A DNA stretch of 44,410 nt from positions 1-44,410 of IMG/VR virus record IMGVR_UViG_3300045135_002240; one strand, 5' to 3'. The stretch is from a virus. This document shows, piece after piece, positions 33,433 to 40,088 of this stretch. Under the pieces are notes generated by a model that saw only the letters and a list, made by a program, of their open reading frames with translations, was not told where the DNA came from and ran no database searches. Position 1 is the first letter of the stretch. Each line of letters opens with the position of its first letter. A program made the translations under genes and the position numbers.

Positions 33433-34142
33433 AATATTTCCCTTGCTGTAGCCAAGTCTTTAGACGAGTCTACGTCAGTAATTTTCATTCCTTGAGGAGA
33501 CAGAGATTTAAACTTGCCACCTTTTTCTATTATCTCATTCATTGCCTCAAAACCAAAGTAGTGAGACTTATCCCTATTCCAGCATATCTTTTTAAACATT
33601 TCTAGCTCATCGCCAATGAGAAAGGCTATTTGCGCCCATTTGTTTTCTATGTCTGGCAGCATTTGCTCTACATAATTATTGGATATATTACAGCCAACTT
33701 CGTCATCTTTCATTGTGCTTGAGTTGTCAATGATAAGCGAAGAGCACTGTGGCTTTAAGTTTTTTATTGTTTCTTCGTTGAATACTAAATCCCCATAGAT
33801 TACTAGAACATTCTCTGATGTAGCAGCTCTTAAGCCAAGACCTATACTTCTCACAACGTTTGTGTTCTCATAATTTTCATTCTCAATCTTTATTAAATTT
33901 TTAGGCGTATTATTCATCAATTTATCAGCTTCAAAACCACAGACAAGTATAATTTCGTGATTTGTGAAGTTATCGTTTATTATCTCTATTTGATTTTCTA
34001 CAATATTTTTTTCAGGCGTTATCTTTATTAAGGACTTTGGTCCATAAGACCTCATCCTTTTACCCATACCAGCAGAAGGTATAATTATGCTGTACTTTTG
34101 AGACTTCTTGCCTCTTATATTTGTAGTATTTTTAAACTTCAT
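33429..34142 (-). CDS. Sugar or choline-type nucleotidyltransferase
   Basis: The product is 237 aa, with ATG in a TAATG overlap with the preceding gene. Residues 18-40 (SIIIPSAGMGKRMRSYGPKSLIKI) are the nucleotide-binding signature of NTP-transferase/MobA-like enzymes, GxGxRM followed by PKxL. Later come HEIILVCGFEADKL, NVVRSIGLGLRAAT, VLVIYGDLVFNEETI (the metal-binding Asp after a strand) and DVDSSKDLATAREIL at the end, a typical closing helix. Such enzymes make NDP-sugars, CDP-alditols or CDP-choline (LicC-like). It probably supplies an activated donor for the glycosyltransferases around it. Substrate cannot be read from sequence. Confidence 0.78.
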   Translation of the reverse strand: MKFKNTTNIRGKKSQKYSIIIPSAGMGKRMRSYGPKSLIKITPEKNIVENQIEIINDNFTNHEIILVCGFEADKLMNNTPKNLIKIENENYENTNVVRSIGLGLRAATSENVLVIYGDLVFNEETIKNLKPQCSSLIIDNSSTMKDDEVGCNISNNYVEQMLPDIENKWAQIAFLIGDELEMFKKICWNRDKSHYFGFEAMNEIIEKGGKFKSLSPQGMKITDVDSSKDLATAREIL

Positions 34143-34729
34143 TAGCTGGTCAAATAGGCTATGTCGGAAGAAAGGTCATTCTCATACTTGTGCAGAGAGA
34201 ACGCTAGTGAGTCATCATGTATAATCATATATTTTGAAGAGATTTTTAACAGTAAATTATGGTTATAGAGAGAGCTCAAGTTTTCATCCATAGAAAACTG
34301 TTCGCACACAGATGTATTCACAAAAATAGGAAACATCCCCAAAAGATTTGGAAACGTTTCTGTATCGTAAGGAGGCAATAAAATTTGGTTTACCAAGTCG
34401 TCCTTATCTTCTATACAGCAATCAAAGTATATGCCTCCAACTAGACTGTCGCGACTAAACCTGCTAGCTGCCCTTGTCAAAATACTAAGGTCATAAAATT
34501 TGTCTCCAGCCCTTACAAAGCAATATACTCCATGAGTCTTATCTAAATTATTAAAAAAAGAACATGGTGAGTCATCTTCATTTATAAGTATCTCATGGTT
34601 ATCGTAAGTCTGCTTTTCGATTGACTCAATTGTTTTTTTTCTGGCTAAAGCATCTGACCCAGAGATAATAATCCCTATTGAGGGAAGTTCGGGCACACTT
34701 GATGTATCGGTATTATGTTGTTCAGACAT
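34142..34729 (-). CDS. GT-A-like protein with degenerate catalytic motif, 195 aa
   Basis: ATG 34729 is preceded by GAGGAAG at good spacing even though this makes a 55-base overlap with the upstream gene. The start of the fold is that of family 2 enzymes (IGIIISGSDALARKKTIESIEKQTYDNHEILINEDD) and continues with GVYCFVRAGDKFYDLSILTRAASRF, where active GT2 enzymes have the metal-binding DxD. Here AGD replaces it. The domain is also short (195 aa). It may be a catalytically inactive partner, an accessory donor-binding protein or a diverged enzyme. It is translationally linked to the GT-A-like gene before it and the nucleotidyltransferase after it. Confidence 0.55.
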   Translation of the reverse strand: MSEQHNTDTSSVPELPSIGIIISGSDALARKKTIESIEKQTYDNHEILINEDDSPCSFFNNLDKTHGVYCFVRAGDKFYDLSILTRAASRFSRDSLVGGIYFDCCIEDKDDLVNQILLPPYDTETFPNLLGMFPIFVNTSVCEQFSMDENLSSLYNHNLLLKISSKYMIIHDDSLAFSLHKYENDLSSDIAYLTS

Positions 34730-35445
34730 TCATCTTCCTCTATTTTTTCCTCTAAGTTTTTATCTTTGTTGCCGTTGTAATACCTATATACATTACTAAG
34801 CATGAAGAAGCCATTACCAGCCTCGTTCGGAGAGATTGCGGCAAACTGTATAAGGTCTTCGCCTATAGCTCTATTTATCTGCTCAAATGTGTCGCTAGGC
34901 ACTTCTACGCCGGAATAAAACACACCAAAGTAGGGCTTTGGCTCAGTGGAAACAATTATATCTAAAGCCTCTCTATCTGTTATAAATGGCTCCAAGAGAT
35001 TTTGAACTCTCCAAGGTATATCTCCGCAGTTTGAAGCCATCATCCCAGCGAGTTCTCTTGGTCCATACTGACAGTCCTGTTTTCTAACAAGAACTATATA
35101 TATTGGAGGTATGGTTTGACTGACTAAAGACCTTATTGTCTTTTTCATATCATCTTTATTGTCACCAGCAAAGACCAAAGCTTGGTACTTTATCTTCATC
35201 TCTTCTCTTGCTGTTGACTCCCAGTCTTGCTGTGCAACATTGTTGTCGTCGGCCCACTTTTGATTTCTACACATCATGCAGAAGCGACCCTCTATGACGT
35301 AGAACTTTTTATCCGTTTCTTCGTCCTCGCAGTCAAATGCACACTCAAGTTTTTTATACTTATCCAACCTTCCTATAGAACAGCCTGTCTGCTGGTTGTC
35401 TTCCCATTCAGCAAAGACGCAGTCTCTACACAAACTTCTAACCAT
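34675..35445 (-). CDS. Cysteine-rich domain fused to GT-A-like domain, 256 aa
   Basis: Residues 1-65 contain C6, C9, C22, C35, C39, C56 and C59 with FYVIEGRFCMMCRNQKW at the end, a probable zinc-binding module. Residues about 85-235 are GT-A-like: IKYQALVFAGDNKDDMKKTIRSLVSQTIPPIYIVLVRKQD, then GVFYSGVEVPSDTFEQINRAI where a GT2 enzyme would show its acidic metal-binding motif. The final 25 residues hold many acidic residues. The Cys module may dock the protein to a partner or template. The gene overlaps the upstream methyltransferase-like gene by 8 bases. Activity is uncertain because the DxD motif is not evident. Confidence 0.6.
   Translation of the reverse strand: MVRSLCRDCVFAEWEDNQQTGCSIGRLDKYKKLECAFDCEDEETDKKFYVIEGRFCMMCRNQKWADDNNVAQQDWESTAREEMKIKYQALVFAGDNKDDMKKTIRSLVSQTIPPIYIVLVRKQDCQYGPRELAGMMASNCGDIPWRVQNLLEPFITDREALDIIVSTEPKPYFGVFYSGVEVPSDTFEQINRAIGEDLIQFAAISPNEAGNGFFMLSNVYRYYNGNKDKNLEEKIEEDECLNNIIPIHQVCPNFPQ
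34734..34740 (-). promoter_or_regulatory. Ribosome binding site supporting a 55-base gene overlap
   Basis: GAGGAAG on the - strand just ahead of ATG 34729, inside the coding part of the 256-aa gene. It supports the start chosen for the 195-aa protein. Confidence 0.5.
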
Positions 35446-35857
35446 TTGGAATTGACCTTTGAGCTATTAAAGTGTAATTTATATCAGATAATTGTTTAGA
35501 AATTATATTTAACGAACCCATCTCTAATAACTGCTGCATTTCACCTATACTGCTAGATGACTGTCTTTTATTGTACATTACAGAAGCTGCATTAGATGTA
35601 TTTATAAACCCATTTGTAATTTGTCTACCAACCTGATGAAGGTCTAGCCCCGATACTATTATTTTACCTCCGTACCTTAGCTTTTTGACTATTTCAGACA
35701 AAAAATCTTTTCTTTGTGATACATAGTCTAGGCAGTCTTCTAGAAGTATTTCTTCACAGCAACCATCATCAATATCCATAACCTGTGCTAGGTCTACGTA
35801 TTGATATCCGTCTTCAGACCCGTCTACAATTCCGGGTAGATACAAAGCTATTTTCAT
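35438..35857 (-). CDS. Methyltransferase-like fragment, 139 aa
   Basis: The product resembles the C-terminal half of a class I SAM-dependent methyltransferase: YVDLAQVMDIDDGCCEEILLEDCLDYV corresponds to the acidic loop and strand 4 with the usual HxLEH replaced by EDCLDY, then DFLSEIVKKLRYGGKIIVSGLDLHQVGR matches the RxLxPGGxLxxxxPD element. The GxGxG SAM-binding motif is missing, because the protein begins only about 20 residues before the acidic loop. It could be a truncated gene, or a non-catalytic subunit using a partner for SAM binding. The start follows the upstream stop by one base with AGGA. The glycan-island location favours a role in O-methylating a sugar. Confidence 0.55.
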   Translation of the reverse strand: MKIALYLPGIVDGSEDGYQYVDLAQVMDIDDGCCEEILLEDCLDYVSQRKDFLSEIVKKLRYGGKIIVSGLDLHQVGRQITNGFINTSNAASVMYNKRQSSSSIGEMQQLLEMGSLNIISKQLSDINYTLIAQRSIPNG

Positions 35858-35858
35858 T

Positions 35859-36392
35859 TTACATCCTCGTATATATTAAACTGCAAGCTTCTTGCATGAT
35901 ATTGTTCCAAGACTCTGAGAACGTTTCACTCTGAGTCTCAACAACATAACCTAGTTTATCCCAAGTGTCACGACTGGCCTCACTTGAGAATACATTTATA
36001 TCGCCTTCAAACGTTTGCAATGTCCGCCATTCTTGAATATTAAAGTTCATATATTCTTGCGTTGGTACTTGATGCTCAAGCAGAATTAAGGGCATATGAA
36101 AGTTATCACAGGCGTTTCTAAAAAACTGGAAGAAGCCTCTGTTTGTGCAAATGGCTAAATCCAGAGTTATCCTGCTGGGCCAGCTTTCTGAGCTTACAAT
36201 GTAACAGTTATCAGGTTTTTGTACTTCTTTTGGCCAGCCAACATCATTTACTTTAGACCAACAGTATATATTGTGACCTGTGCTTGCAAGTTTAACAATA
36301 TACTCAATATCATCGTCGATAAGTGTAAGTATGTTGTATGGCTCGTCTTTTTTTCTGGTGGCGTTTCTAATTATGGTAGCTAATGCTGTCAT
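35859..36392 (-). CDS. GT-B half-domain protein, 177 aa
   Basis: The ATG overlaps the upstream TGA (ATGA) with AAGGAG ahead. The protein has a Rossmann-type pattern (YNILTLIDDDIEYIVKLASTGHNIYCW, CYIVSSESWPSRITLDLAICTN) and then FHMPLILLEHQVPTQEY and INVFSSEASRDTWDKLGY, which correspond to the end of a GT-B N-terminal domain, where the acceptor-side strand meets a nucleophile-like Ser and a helical crossover. There is no second domain with a donor-binding EX7E motif. It follows a complete GT4 gene and may pair with it, or it is a shortened enzyme. Confidence 0.5.
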   Translation of the reverse strand: MTALATIIRNATRKKDEPYNILTLIDDDIEYIVKLASTGHNIYCWSKVNDVGWPKEVQKPDNCYIVSSESWPSRITLDLAICTNRGFFQFFRNACDNFHMPLILLEHQVPTQEYMNFNIQEWRTLQTFEGDINVFSSEASRDTWDKLGYVVETQSETFSESWNNIMQEACSLIYTRM

Positions 36393-37504
36393 GCTAGCAA
36401 CTCCTTGATAAGCTTTCCAACTTCTTCATAAGAATATTTCTTGAATTCTTTTAAGCAACTATCAGACTTTTTCTGATATATCTCTTTGTCTTCGTAGGCT
36501 TGTCGCATACAAGTCATAAGTTGTCCTATGTCTAAGTGTTGCCACCTCTCTCTTCCGGTATATATATCTGGTAAAGGAGCTTCTTTTGTCATACATGGTT
36601 GCAAAGTAGTATCTACAACCCAGCCATTATCTTCATTCACATACTGAGTCATCCCTGTGTAGTTAGGTACTATACAAGGGTTCCCCATAGCCATAGCATC
36701 GAAGGTTGGCATCGACCAAGACTCTCCGTGCGATGGCATGACGAAGCAGTCACAAGTATCATGCAGAGCCATGAGATGGTCTTCTGGCAGCATGTCCGTT
36801 ATCACAATATCTTTTTTATATTGGTCAAGAGATGGGAACATTCTAAGCCTAGACTTTATACTTGTTATCTTTGCGTTTATTTCTGAAGACAATTGCACAG
36901 GGTTTACGCCAGACTTGTTTGCTTTTATTACAAGTTTTGCATTTTCATATGGTTCAAACTCAGCATGAAAAGCAGATATCAGAGCAACGAGATTTTTTCT
37001 CTGCACAAACTCGCCTATAAAATAAAATTTAAAGTCATCGGCTGATGTGTGAGGTATATTCAACCTCCCGTAGTTGTGATGATACTTATCAATATCACAA
37101 GGTATTGGAACAACTTTGACTTTATCGGGATGTACTCCGCTACCTGTTAGAGCCATCTTGTTAGCTGCGCTCGGAACCCAGACTTCATCCATTAGTTTTG
37201 CGTGACCTACCCAAGATGTGTTTTGCAGGTCATATGTTTCCAAATGACACAGCAATATATTCTTCATTCCAGCTTGATACTGAGCTAGGTGAGGAAGGCA
37301 GTTTTGGATAACGACATCATATTCTCTAAAGTCATTAAACTCATACTCAAGCAAGTCTTCATGCAGCTCACAAAATGAACTTCCCATATATATGGGTCTT
37401 ATAGCTAGTTCACAAGACTTAGATATTGCTTTTGCATATTCGTTCGCAGCATTGCCCCACCCATCGCTTTGTCTATATGGCCCTACAAATAAAACTTTTG
37501 TCAT
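36389..37504 (-). CDS. GT4-family glycosyltransferase, 371 aa
   Basis: ATG 37504 lies in an ATGA overlap with the upstream stop and has AAGGAG 6 bases ahead, so the 21 residues of the longer open frame are not coding. The fold is GT-B: N-terminal KVLFVGPYRQSDGWGNAANEYAKAI with a GWGN donor-domain glycine loop; VWVPSAANKMAL; VKVVPIPCDIDKY; then FIGEFVQRKNLVALISAFHAEF and CFVMPSHGESWSMPTFDAMAMGNPCIVPN. The EX7E pair is E261 with D269 in place of the second Glu. This would transfer sugar from an NDP-sugar with retention. It is the second gene of the island. Confidence 0.82.
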   Translation of the reverse strand: MTKVLFVGPYRQSDGWGNAANEYAKAISKSCELAIRPIYMGSSFCELHEDLLEYEFNDFREYDVVIQNCLPHLAQYQAGMKNILLCHLETYDLQNTSWVGHAKLMDEVWVPSAANKMALTGSGVHPDKVKVVPIPCDIDKYHHNYGRLNIPHTSADDFKFYFIGEFVQRKNLVALISAFHAEFEPYENAKLVIKANKSGVNPVQLSSEINAKITSIKSRLRMFPSLDQYKKDIVITDMLPEDHLMALHDTCDCFVMPSHGESWSMPTFDAMAMGNPCIVPNYTGMTQYVNEDNGWVVDTTLQPCMTKEAPLPDIYTGRERWQHLDIGQLMTCMRQAYEDKEIYQKKSDSCLKEFKKYSYEEVGKLIKELLA

Positions 37505-39162
37505 TGACTTCTCCTTGCATGAGCAAATTGTATATAGTCTGGAAACTCCATCTGCATTTGGCCACATCTAGCAGCTTCACAATTATTAATGTTTTGGCAA
37601 TGTACTTTTAATATATTTACCAGCTTCTCTCTGTCAAAATGCTTCCAGCCTCTGCCGTCAAACCTAGCCTTATGGTTTAGGTCTTTTACATATTCGCTTT
37701 TTCTAAAGGTATTCTCTCTGTCTACGCCTAGGGTTTGATTAATTAACATCTCAACATAGTGCGAGTTGTTGGGGATATCCTGTATGTTAAAGTTTGCGGG
37801 CGCCGGTCTAGCAGGAGAATTCCACTTGTTCTGGTTCTTCTTAAATTCAATTGAATCAAAATGGTCTTCCCAAACTTTTGCTGTTTGGTCCCAAGTGTAA
37901 TGCTCAAATACCCCTTCTCTAGCTTTCATTCCTTTTCTTTGTCTAACAGGCTGGGGAGACGAAAAGAAATGCAGTAGACTAGAAACCAAGTCGCTGTTAT
38001 CAGGCATCGCTCTATACGCGCCTGTCTCAAGCTCTCTGAAAAGTCTCTTGACTTTTATCGGGTATCCATTTATTTTTCTCACAACATCTGTCATAGCACT
38101 GTAGTCAACAGCCATGACAGGAACTCCGCAAGAAGCAGCCTCAACTTGAGGCATTCCAAAACCTTCGCATATAGCGTACTGAACATGTACATCAAATATA
38201 TTGTAAATTTCAGCAAGCTGCTCATCTGTTATACCGGAAGAAACACTTGGGAATACTGCCGTGTAAGCTTTTGTAAACGGAGAAACCGCCTGAGCCCCAC
38301 GGAAAAACGATGGGAAGCAGTTGCCAGTTTGCTTGCACACGTAAGTAAACAAGACCTTGTTACCGAGACCGAATTCTTTAAGTAGCGTTGGGAAATCCCA
38401 TCCTACATCTGGGTAACTCGTGTGGCAATACAAGAAAGTTTTCTGAGCTAGCTCCTTTTTTCCTTGTCTTTCACATTCGTCCAAATATTCTCTGAAGGCG
38501 GCAAATAAGTCAGGGTAAAGCTTCCTTTTCTGATTCCTCATAACAGTGCCAATTATCTTGACATCTTCCTCTAATCCCATGGCTCCTTTGTGAGCTGTTT
38601 TGTTTTTTACGGGGGAAAAGATTTCAGTATCAACTCCGGGAGATGCTGAAGAAATGAGGTTAAGAGTTCCTGCTCCTTCTTTTTCTAAGACATCGTAGCT
38701 CCAGTCGGAATAAGTAAACACAGAGTCGGCTCTTGAAAATATCTCCAACCACTCTGGTCTTTGTGGGGCAGAGTCAACGGTTGGCATGATAGACCAGTGA
38801 AAGTAATCTTTCAGAGGCGAGTTAGCTTGATAATTAAGCATCCAAAAGTCTCGGATGTCCCACACAATGTTTGGCTTAAAATCTAGAGCTACCCTCTCAA
38901 ATCTCCACTCTCCAAACTGATTAGAGGGGTTTCTTTGGTACTCTGAGAATCTAGGGTCTTTGTCAGTAACTGCGTTAGCATAGTAGTCCCAAGGTATACT
39001 TGAACTTCTTGGGTCTTGAACCGTGCCATATGTTGCAAACTCAGCTATGTCATATTTACCTGTATTATGCAGTCTAGTCAGGACTTCTCTTCCGTATTTG
39101 CCATAGCCACTACATAAGAATGAAGCTTCATTACAAAATAAAATTCTTTTTCTATCACTCAT
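37501..39162 (-). CDS. GT4-family glycosyltransferase with C-terminal extension, 553 aa
   Basis: The gene overlaps the sigma factor gene's end by 8 bases. It is a GT-B enzyme: N-terminus RILFCNEASFLCSGYGKYGREVLTRL with the glycine loop SGYGKYG; WSIMPTVDSAPQRPEW and SVFTYSDWSYDVLEKEG; SPGVDTEIFSP; then a donor domain with KIIGTVMRNQKRKLYPDLFAAF and YAICEGFGMPQVEAASCGVPVMAVDYSAMTDVV. The EX7E pair is E333/E341. Residues about 430-553 form an added C-terminal part (FEHYTWDQTAKVWEDHF followed by a Cys-containing tail, NINNCEAARCGQMQMEF) beyond the usual GT4 length of about 380. That tail could bind the acceptor or a partner protein. It is the first gene of the glycan island. Confidence 0.85.
   Translation of the reverse strand: MSDRKRILFCNEASFLCSGYGKYGREVLTRLHNTGKYDIAEFATYGTVQDPRSSSIPWDYYANAVTDKDPRFSEYQRNPSNQFGEWRFERVALDFKPNIVWDIRDFWMLNYQANSPLKDYFHWSIMPTVDSAPQRPEWLEIFSRADSVFTYSDWSYDVLEKEGAGTLNLISSASPGVDTEIFSPVKNKTAHKGAMGLEEDVKIIGTVMRNQKRKLYPDLFAAFREYLDECERQGKKELAQKTFLYCHTSYPDVGWDFPTLLKEFGLGNKVLFTYVCKQTGNCFPSFFRGAQAVSPFTKAYTAVFPSVSSGITDEQLAEIYNIFDVHVQYAICEGFGMPQVEAASCGVPVMAVDYSAMTDVVRKINGYPIKVKRLFRELETGAYRAMPDNSDLVSSLLHFFSSPQPVRQRKGMKAREGVFEHYTWDQTAKVWEDHFDSIEFKKNQNKWNSPARPAPANFNIQDIPNNSHYVEMLINQTLGVDRENTFRKSEYVKDLNHKARFDGRGWKHFDREKLVNILKVHCQNINNCEAARCGQMQMEFPDYIQFAHARRSQ
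37511..37516 (-). promoter_or_regulatory. Ribosome binding site for the 371-aa glycosyltransferase
   Basis: AAGGAG on the - strand, six bases before ATG 37504; it places the start 63 bases inside the longest open frame. Confidence 0.65.
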
Positions 39163-39643
39163 TAGCAGACTCTTTTATTTTTACAATTGCTGATTTAAAT
39201 TTATCATTTGCCCAACCTCTAGACCTACCAAAGTTTTGCCCTATTTCTTTCATAGTATAGCCAAAAGACCGCATTTCTAGTACGGCCTTTTCTTTGCTGG
39301 TCAAGTCAGACGGATAGATTTCTTTTAGAGGGTGCTTTGTTATCTTTTCGTCTTGGAAGCTACCGATATTTATATTCAAATCGCCAAAGTTAAGGATGCG
39401 ATTTTTTTTCTTAGACTCAATAAATCTTATTATTTCCCATCTTATATAATACCAAGCTATTGTAGACAAAGCTCCTCTTGATGGGTCGTATTTTCTTATA
39501 GCCTTCCATAGCCCTATTCTGCCAGCTTGAACATACTCATCGTAATCATTTTCGTTTTTAGGGCAGAATTTTTTTGCGAGAGAGACAACCAACCCAGTGT
39601 TATCCAAGATTAGTTGCTCTTCTCTATCCTTGATTGCCTGCAT
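39155..39643 (-). CDS. Phage sigma70-family RNA polymerase factor
   Basis: The product is 162 aa. Residues 10-75 form sigma region 2 (LILDNTGLVVSLAKKFCPKN, YDEYVQAGRIGLWKAIRKYDPSRGALSTIAWYYIRWEIIRFI), which holds the core-polymerase and -10 contacts. Residues 113-158 form region 4 (LTSKEKAVLEMRSFGYTMKEIGQNFGRSRGWANDKFKSAIVKI), a helix-turn-helix for the -35 element. Regions 1 and 3 are absent, as in small phage or alternative sigma factors. It would redirect host RNA polymerase to phage promoters, likely late genes. The start overlaps the SSB stop (TAATG), so both are made together. Confidence 0.88.
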   Translation of the reverse strand: MQAIKDREEQLILDNTGLVVSLAKKFCPKNENDYDEYVQAGRIGLWKAIRKYDPSRGALSTIAWYYIRWEIIRFIESKKKNRILNFGDLNINIGSFQDEKITKHPLKEIYPSDLTSKEKAVLEMRSFGYTMKEIGQNFGRSRGWANDKFKSAIVKIKESANE

Positions 39644-40026
39644 TACGTGACTAATTCCTTCTCTTTTACCTCAGCAGATTCTTGCTTCTTAGTATTTGCA
39701 CGAGGAGGGAATTCAAAATTGCTGACTCTTACTTTTTCTCTAGACCTTTTATTTCCTTCTTTGTCTTCCCATCTTTCATTCTTCAAAGAGCCATGAATAA
39801 TGATGTTGTCACCCTTATCAAACCACTTTGCTATAGTCTCTGCTCCGCTGTCCCAAGCTTCACAATTAACAAAAGTAGTTTCTTCGTCCGAGTTTCCATC
39901 TTTCTTTCTGAATCTTCTAGATGATGCGATTACAAAATTGACAACTGTTGTTGTCTTATCGCCATTAGCAATTTTTTTAAGCTCAGGTGTTTTTGTTAAA
40001 GCGCCACTGATATGTACTATATTCAT
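39643..40026 (-). CDS. ssb: Single-stranded DNA-binding protein
   Basis: The product is 127 aa. The OB-fold order is clear: MNIVHISGALTKTPELKKIANGDKTTTVVNFVIASSRRF, ETTFVNCEAWDSGAETIAKWFDKGDNIIIHGSLKNERWEDKEGNKR, then SREKVRVSNFEF. The short tail ends EKELVT and lacks the acidic DDDIPF tip that bacterial SSBs use to recruit partners. An AAAGGA site precedes the ATG. The gene has a strong promoter directly upstream and heads the second half of the - strand operon, before the sigma factor. It protects single strands during replication by the DnaE-type polymerase and annealing protein. Confidence 0.92.
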   Translation of the reverse strand: MNIVHISGALTKTPELKKIANGDKTTTVVNFVIASSRRFRKKDGNSDEETTFVNCEAWDSGAETIAKWFDKGDNIIIHGSLKNERWEDKEGNKRSREKVRVSNFEFPPRANTKKQESAEVKEKELVT

Positions 40027-40059
40027 TATAAATTCCTTTAATCAAATGCAAGTATATAT

Positions 40060-40088
40060 ATTATATATGTGTAACAGTTTTACGACAA
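40060..40088 (-). promoter_or_regulatory. Strong sigma70-type promoter for ssb-sigma-glycan operon
   Basis: TTGTCG (40088-40083) and a perfect TATAAT (40065-40060) are separated by 17 bases on the - strand. They match 4/6 and 6/6 of the consensus. The -35 element begins right after the stop codon of the upstream polymerase fragment, in the only real gap (40,027-40,088) in the - strand gene series. Confidence 0.7.

Noticed and set aside
37505-37567. A 21-residue longer N-terminus of the 371-aa glycosyltransferase
   Set aside because: It runs through the end of the upstream gene, and the strong AAGGAG site places the start at 37,504, where the GT4 fold begins.
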